Shown here piece by piece: positions 16,131 to 20,098 of a DNA stretch of 20,098 nt (positions within the stretch are counted from its first letter, which is position 1; each line of letters starts with the position of its first letter). Made by a program: the position numbers and the translations under genes. The notes beneath the pieces were generated by a model. That model was not told the origin of the DNA and searched no databases. It saw only the letters and a program-made list of their open reading frames with translations. Location of the stretch: assembly GCA_012799845.1 (NCBI GenBank), contig JAAZKL010000101.1, positions 1 to 20,098 of the forward strand, written 5' to 3'. This DNA comes from Clostridiaceae bacterium (lineage in GTDB: Bacteria > Bacillota > Clostridia > Acetivibrionales > DTU013).

Positions 16131-16200
16131 TATTTATATCTGTTTATATCTGTTTATATCTGTTTATATCTGTTTATATCTGTTTCATTTTGTATCTGTT
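16131..16200. repeat. 10-bp tandem repeat array in the iorA leader
   Basis: Five perfect back-to-back copies of TTTATATCTG occupy 16133-16182 (CAGATATAAA on the iorA sense strand), with degenerate copies to about 16200. The array lies between the predicted iorA promoter and its ribosome binding site, ending about five bases from the latter. Perfect identity suggests recent slippage, so copy number may vary between strains. Confidence 0.93.
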
Positions 16201-16241
16201 TGATTTTTCATAATTCTTATTCTGAAACCTCGCCTCAGACT

Positions 16242-16270
16242 ATTTTAATCTTTTATATGTTTTTTGTAAA
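16242..16270 (-). promoter_or_regulatory. Sigma-A promoter of the iorA operon
   Basis: Minus strand: TTTACA (16265-16270), a 17-base spacer, then TAAAAT (16242-16247); each box matches consensus at five of six bases. It lies just after the symporter terminator. The repeats further downstream also contain TATAAA and could supply alternative -10-like boxes. Confidence 0.65.
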
Positions 16271-16278
16271 CCCTTATC

Positions 16279-16310
16279 AAAAAGGGACAAACCCTTTATC
16301 GGGATGTCCC
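16279..16310 (-). terminator. Rho-independent terminator after the symporter gene
   Basis: Minus-strand stem GGGACA/TGTCCC, extended inward by CCC/GGG across an A-A mismatch, followed directly by TTTTT. It lies about 130 bases past the symporter stop and just before the iorA promoter, separating the two transcripts. Three further inverted repeats precede it (16311-16436). Confidence 0.72.
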
Positions 16311-16441
16311 ATGATCACTATAAAACAGATCATCCATGAGTGCCGAAAACCCGGAAAATCCGTACCGTGTTGAAGATACTGCCAAAATACAGAGTCAAAG
16401 GTATCTTCCCTTTATACAGGCAGCTTGCCCTGCCTGCTTTG

Positions 16442-17944
16442 TCATGCCTCCAACTCCAGCTTCTGGCCTGCAACATTGTCAGATACTTTGCTCGTTTTCT
16501 TCTGTGGCATCCTGGCAGTCAGAAGGCTGACAACGGGAACGACGACCAGTGAAACAACCATCGCTACCGCGCCGATGTTCGGAGCAGTTCCGGCATCCAT
16601 TTTATATATCACCGCTCCAGCCAGCGATACCGCAAAGCCGCTGATAAAGCCTGCCCACGCCCCGATCTTCGTCGTACCCTTCCAGTACAGTCCGTACAGG
16701 AAAGGAGCAAGGAAGGCTCCGGCTACAGTGCCCCATGAGAAGGACATCAACGCCAGTATGGAGTTAGGCGTTACAGCGACCATGAACGAGCATATCACAA
16801 ACAGTGCACACAATGCTCTCATCAGGAGCATCACGTTCTCCTTCTTCATATTCGGGAACAGCGTTCCTTTTACCAGGTCCAGCGAAATGGCGGAACTTGA
16901 TACAAGCACCAGTGAAGAAAGAGTTGACATGGATGCTGAAAGGACCAGTATTACTATGATCCCTATCAGTGCATCAGGCATGGCTTTTTCCAGTACCATC
17001 GGAATTACCATGTCGGCATTGGCTTTTCCGTTTGCCCCGACAGGCATGGTGTTATTTAGGAAAAGCCTTCCGAAAGCACCGACGAAATAAGCGCCTCCGG
17101 CGATAATCAATGCGAACACGGTAGATATCACAGTGCCTCTTTTTACAGCCGCGTCATCTTTGATTGCATAGAATTTGTGAACCATCTGGGGCAGGCCCCA
17201 TGTGCCGAGGCTTGTAAGTACTATCAGTCCCAGCAGGTTCATCGGCTGTGCGCTGAACAGGCTTACCAGGCCCGGTCCGTCCCCCGGTATCCGCGAAAGC
17301 TTCTGCAGTCCGCCGGAAAGACCGCCGACCGCGGGATTGGACAAAATAAAGAAGATCATGAATGCCACGCCGATCAGCATTATAATCCCCTGTATGAAAT
17401 CGTTCAGCGCCGTTGCCACATAACCGCCCAGCAGCAGGTATATGCCGGTCAGCAGAGCCATAGCCGCCATGCAGTATATGAAAGGCACGCCGAACGTGGT
17501 CTCGAACAGATATGCAAGCCCCTGGTATACGGATGCCGAATACGGCACAAGGAATACGAAAATGATCAGCGCCGTTGCTATCTTCATGGCCTTGCTGTTA
17601 TAACGCTTTTCAAAAAACTCAGGCATCGTTGCCGCACCAAGTTCGTGCGTCATCCTCCGCGTCCGTTTAGCCAGCACCAGCCATGCGAGAAGGCTGCCCA
17701 GCAATGCGTTGCCGATGCCTATAAATGTCGCGGATATGCCGAATCCCCACCCGGTCTTGCCCGCGTAGCCAATAAAAATGACGGCTGAAAAATACGTGGT
17801 ACCATAGGCAAATGCCGAGAGCCACGGCCCCATCTTCCTGCCGCCAAGAAAGAAATCCTGTACGTTCTGGATTTTTTTTCTGCTTATGATCCCGACCAGG
17901 ATCATCACAGCGATGAAAAGACCTAAAAAGACATACTTAAGCAT
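16442..17944 (-). CDS. Sodium:solute symporter family transporter
   Basis: A 500-residue integral membrane protein of the SSS family (PutP/PanF-like) with about 13 hydrophobic segments. Family features are 'FFLGGRKMGPWLSAFAYGTTYFSA' in two blocks near residues 30-55, the 'LLLGGYVATALNDFIQG' stretch and 'LGTWGLPQMVHKFYAIKD'. It would import a solute with sodium. The substrate is not readable from sequence: proline, pantothenate and carboxylates are known for the family, and the neighbouring ior-paaK genes make an aryl acid or aromatic amino acid plausible. I choose the ATG at 17944, because GGAAGG lies nine bases upstream; the in-frame ATG at 17953 abuts that site. It has its own promoter (18024-18052) and terminator. 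Confidence 0.9.
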   Translation of the reverse strand: MLKYVFLGLFIAVMILVGIISRKKIQNVQDFFLGGRKMGPWLSAFAYGTTYFSAVIFIGYAGKTGWGFGISATFIGIGNALLGSLLAWLVLAKRTRRMTHELGAATMPEFFEKRYNSKAMKIATALIIFVFLVPYSASVYQGLAYLFETTFGVPFIYCMAAMALLTGIYLLLGGYVATALNDFIQGIIMLIGVAFMIFFILSNPAVGGLSGGLQKLSRIPGDGPGLVSLFSAQPMNLLGLIVLTSLGTWGLPQMVHKFYAIKDDAAVKRGTVISTVFALIIAGGAYFVGAFGRLFLNNTMPVGANGKANADMVIPMVLEKAMPDALIGIIVILVLSASMSTLSSLVLVSSSAISLDLVKGTLFPNMKKENVMLLMRALCALFVICSFMVAVTPNSILALMSFSWGTVAGAFLAPFLYGLYWKGTTKIGAWAGFISGFAVSLAGAVIYKMDAGTAPNIGAVAMVVSLVVVPVVSLLTARMPQKKTSKVSDNVAGQKLELEA

Positions 17945-18023
17945 ACCTGCCATCCTTCCGTTCTAACTTGTTTTGGTTTGAGCCGTACCTGCCGTAACTT
18001 CCATTCTGCAAAAAATCACTAAC

Positions 18024-18052
18024 ATTATACTACATTCTTATGAAAATGGAAA
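18024..18052 (-). promoter_or_regulatory. Sigma-A promoter of the symporter gene
   Basis: Minus strand: TTTCCA (18047-18052), a 17-base spacer, then a perfect TATAAT (18024-18029), about 80 bases before the chosen start. The -35 is weak (four of six) but the -10 is perfect. The 31-bp repeat array begins about 30 bases upstream. Confidence 0.65.
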
Positions 18053-18080
18053 GTAGTTTTTTCAATCGTCTTCCTTTTCC

Positions 18081-18200
18081 GCCTGCCTGACTGTTCGGTT
18101 GCTTATTGCCTGCTTGGCCGATTGTTCGTCTGCTTATTTCCTGTATGACTGACTGTTCGGCTGCTTATTGCCTGCCTGACTGACTGTCCGGCCGCTTATT
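18081..18200. repeat. Imperfect 31-bp tandem repeat, four copies
   Basis: Four head-to-tail copies lie at 18081-18107 (27 bases, one 4-base subunit fewer), 18108-18138, 18139-18169 and 18170-18200. Each starts near GCCTGC and ends GCTTATT or CGCTTATT, with an inner CTGACTGACTGTTCGG core. A decayed fifth copy may follow to about 18220. The array fills the gap between the beta-CASP gene stop and the symporter promoter. No open frame runs through it on the minus strand in frame with the preceding gene, whose stop precedes it. Confidence 0.88.
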
Positions 18201-18216
18201 GTTTGCCTGTTGCGCT

Positions 18217-19857
18217 TTACTTGATTATCTCGACTATATATTTCTCGAAAGTGAGCAGCTTTTCCAGCAGCTTGTCAAGCTCGATATCGTCCTTCTCAGT
18301 ACGCAGGTCGTCGCGGATGATCGCTGAAGCCTCTTCAAGCTCATCCTTGAGTTTATCCAGCATGTGGACGATCTCAAGCCGCCTGAAACCATATCTTTCC
18401 CTCTTCTCCCTGCGGTCCGCTTTCCTGTCTGCAGGCGCAACGCCATCTGCCGTGACCATGAAAGATTCGCCGTATTCCGGAGCGATCGGGACGATGTCCA
18501 GTTCCCTGAATATGAGGTCTCCGAACTGCTTTACCGCCTCTTCTTCGCCATGGACCACAAAGATGTTCCTCGGCTTTTGCCGGAAAGATTTGAGCCAGCT
18601 GATGAGGCCGGTCTGGTCGGCATGCCCGGACAACCCTTCCAGCATTTCCACCCTTGCGTCTACATTTATTTCCTCACCGAATATCCTGACCTTTTTGGCA
18701 CCATCCAGAATCCTTCTTCCGAGAGTCCCGGCAGCCTGATAGCCAACAAATACGATCGAAGATTCCTTCCTCCAGAGGTTGTGCTTCAGGTGATGCTTGA
18801 TCCTTCCTGCTTCACACATACCGCTGGCTGATATGATGATCAGGCTTTCTTTGCTTTCGTTCAGGGCTTTCGACTCTTCAGCGCTCCGTGTGAAACGAAG
18901 ACCCGGAAAGTCAAGCGGATTATCTCCGTTTTTGATGTATTCCCTGGCCTCCTCGTCAAAACAGTCCAGGTTGTTCCTGAAAACCTCAGTGGCCGATACC
19001 GCCAGAGGGCTGTCGACGTACACGGGTATCTGCAGCAACTGTTTCAGTTCTTCATCGTTTTTCTCGTGTTGTTTGAACAGTTCATAGATGATCTCCTGCG
19101 TCCTGCCTACGGCAAAGGACGGGATGATGACGTTGCCGCCCTTCTCCTTTGTGGACCTGATGATCTCGAGAAACTTGTCCGCTTTATTGTCTGACCTGAC
19201 ATGGTCCCTGTTTCCATAAGTAGATTCTATAAAAACATAGTCGGCGCTTTCGATTATGTCGGGATCCCTCAGTATCGGCATATCCCTGTTCCCCAGATCA
19301 CCCGAAAATACGAGCTTGATCTCGCGTCCGTTTTCCCTCACCCACAATTCCACAATGGAGGAGCCGAGCAGATGCCCCCCGTCGTTAAATTTCATCCTTA
19401 TCCTGTCATTTATCCTGATTTCTTCATAGTAACGGACTCTTTTGAACAGCCTGATACAGTCGATGGCGTCCCGGACGGTGTACAAAGGCCTGACAGGCGG
19501 AAGCCCTGCCCTTTCGCGCTTGCGGTTCACCCATTCATTTTCAAACTCCTGTATGTGGCCGCTGTCAGGCAGCATTATCGCACAGAGTTCGGCAGTGGCC
19601 TTTGTGGCAAATATAGGACCCTGGAATCCGTCGATATACAGTTTCGGCAGCCGGCCTGAATGATCCACGTGCGCATGTGTCAGTACAACGAAATCCAGAT
19701 CGGCCGGATTGAACGGAAACGGGTCATGGTTGCGGGCTTCGTCTGCGCTGCTTCCCTGGAACATGCCACAGTCCACCAGGAAACTGCAGGTATCAGTTTC
19801 TATGTGGAAACATGATCCTGTAACCGTTTTTGCTGCACCCAGGAAGGATATCTTCAT
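18217..19857 (-). CDS. MBL-fold/beta-CASP RNA-processing metallo-hydrolase
   Basis: A 546-residue protein of the YSH1/CPSF73-like metallo-beta-lactamase family, whose members are zinc-dependent RNA nucleases. It shows the metal motif HAHVDHSGRLPKL (H61, H63, D65, H66), an 'ESTYGNRDH' region, a beta-CASP domain in the middle, 'SASGMCEAGRIKHHL', the conserved SGHADQ histidine motif, and 'FVVHGEEEAVKQFGD'. About 75 C-terminal residues are highly charged and helical (DRKADRREKRERYG... to EKLLTFEKYIVEIIK). The start is the ATG at 19857, with AGAGG eight bases upstream; a GTG at 19866 would add three residues. It is not RNase J, which differs in architecture. The RNA target is unknown. It stands alone, divergent from the tRNA gene. 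Confidence 0.91.
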   Translation of the reverse strand: MKISFLGAAKTVTGSCFHIETDTCSFLVDCGMFQGSSADEARNHDPFPFNPADLDFVVLTHAHVDHSGRLPKLYIDGFQGPIFATKATAELCAIMLPDSGHIQEFENEWVNRKRERAGLPPVRPLYTVRDAIDCIRLFKRVRYYEEIRINDRIRMKFNDGGHLLGSSIVELWVRENGREIKLVFSGDLGNRDMPILRDPDIIESADYVFIESTYGNRDHVRSDNKADKFLEIIRSTKEKGGNVIIPSFAVGRTQEIIYELFKQHEKNDEELKQLLQIPVYVDSPLAVSATEVFRNNLDCFDEEAREYIKNGDNPLDFPGLRFTRSAEESKALNESKESLIIISASGMCEAGRIKHHLKHNLWRKESSIVFVGYQAAGTLGRRILDGAKKVRIFGEEINVDARVEMLEGLSGHADQTGLISWLKSFRQKPRNIFVVHGEEEAVKQFGDLIFRELDIVPIAPEYGESFMVTADGVAPADRKADRREKRERYGFRRLEIVHMLDKLKDELEEASAIIRDDLRTEKDDIELDKLLEKLLTFEKYIVEIIK

Positions 19858-19966
19858 TTGTAGCACCTCTCAAAGAATGATTTTACATGTTATATGATTC
19901 TGGACTTTTGGTAGGTATTCGACAAAATGACACGAATATCCTCTGAAAAATTGGATAAATCTTTAC

Positions 19967-19995
19967 TTGACTTAACGTTTTCCATGCATTATACT
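19967..19995 (+). promoter_or_regulatory. Sigma-A promoter of the tRNA gene
   Basis: TTGACT (19967-19972), a 17-base spacer, then TATACT (19990-19995), placing the start about 12 bases before the mature tRNA 5' end. Close to consensus, as usual for tRNA genes. Confidence 0.82.
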
Positions 19996-20013
19996 TGTCC
20001 TTGTGACTTTTAC

Positions 20014-20090
20014 GGGCCTTTAGCTCAGTTGGTCAGAGCAACCGGCTCATAACAGGTTGGTCCGGGGTTCGAGTCCCTGAAGGCCCACCA
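20014..20090 (+). tRNA. tRNA with CAT anticodon (tRNA-Met elongator, or lysidine-type tRNA-Ile2)
   Basis: A 77-base cloverleaf with encoded CCA. The acceptor stem is GGGCCTT/AAGGCCC, perfectly paired; the D arm is GCTC...GAGC; the anticodon loop is CTCATAA, with CAT at 20048-20050; the T arm is CGGGG-TTCGAGT-CCCTG; the discriminator is A. A paired G1-C72 and the lack of GGG/CCC in the anticodon stem exclude initiator tRNA. The anticodon stem ACCGG/CAGGT has one G-A mismatch (20044 with 20054). CAT with this body can be elongator Met or Ile2 (C34 changed to lysidine by TilS); the sequence alone does not decide. Confidence 0.93.
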
Positions 20091-20098
20091 ATTGAATA

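Noticed and set aside
16131..16200. The 10-bp repeats as plasmid-type iterons or an origin.
   Set aside because: No replication initiator gene or DnaA boxes are nearby; the location is the leader of a metabolic operon.
16201..16441. A riboswitch or T-box controlling iorA.
   Set aside because: No T-box sequence or known aptamer core is recognisable, and a promoter lies downstream of the hairpins, so they more likely belong to the symporter transcript.
16311..16530. Small plus-strand open frames over the symporter 3' region.
   Set aside because: They run into the antisense of the symporter gene, lack ribosome binding sites, and sit on inverted repeats that explain the sequence.
18081..18200. 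The 31-bp repeats as a CRISPR array.
   Set aside because: The units are directly adjacent with no unique spacers, are diverged from each other, and no cas gene is present.

Overview
The window reads as chromosomal DNA of a Gram-positive anaerobe of the Clostridia type (Bacillota). This rests on strong AGGAGG-like ribosome binding sites, frequent TTG/GTG starts, a Bacillus/Clostridium-type SOS box (GAAC-N4-GTTC) at recA, the MoxR/DUF58/transglutaminase operon layout known from Bacillus, and an oxygen-sensitive ferredoxin-linked indolepyruvate oxidoreductase. Base composition looks even, near 45-50% GC by eye. I see no insertion sequence, phage gene, plasmid gene, rRNA gene or CRISPR array. The species cannot be named from this sequence.

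Layout. (1) Positions 107-6947, minus strand, is a housekeeping block. In transcription order it is cinA, murJ, recA, recX, rimO and pgsA. cinA-murJ has one promoter, recA-recX its own SOS-type promoter and terminator, and rimO-pgsA a third promoter and terminator. (2) Positions 7186-11783, plus strand, hold a tight operon of a MoxR AAA+ ATPase, a DUF58 protein and a large membrane-anchored transglutaminase-like protein. (3) Positions 11869-17944, minus strand, hold an aryl-acid/aryl-pyruvate module: a sodium:solute symporter, then iorA, iorB, an arylacetate-CoA ligase (paaK) and a tandem ACT-domain protein. (4) Positions 18217-19857, minus strand, encode a metallo-beta-lactamase/beta-CASP RNase-like protein. 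(5) A tRNA with anticodon CAT lies at the right edge on the plus strand behind a good promoter.

How the genes work together. IorAB interconverts aryl-pyruvates and arylacetyl-CoA using ferredoxin, and PaaK interconverts arylacetates and arylacetyl-CoA with ATP. The ACT protein looks like an amino-acid sensor, and the nearby symporter is a candidate importer. Together they could ferment aromatic amino acids or, running in reverse, salvage arylacetates into aromatic amino acids; the sequence does not decide the direction. The MoxR operon probably acts at the cell envelope. recA and recX form the recombinase and its modulator.

The least explained parts are non-coding. They are five perfect 10-bp tandem repeats in the iorA leader, a four-copy imperfect 31-bp repeat between the beta-CASP gene and the symporter promoter, a row of four hairpins after the symporter gene, and a perfect 9-bp inverted repeat wrapped around the -35 box of cinA. 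No entirely new protein system is evident.
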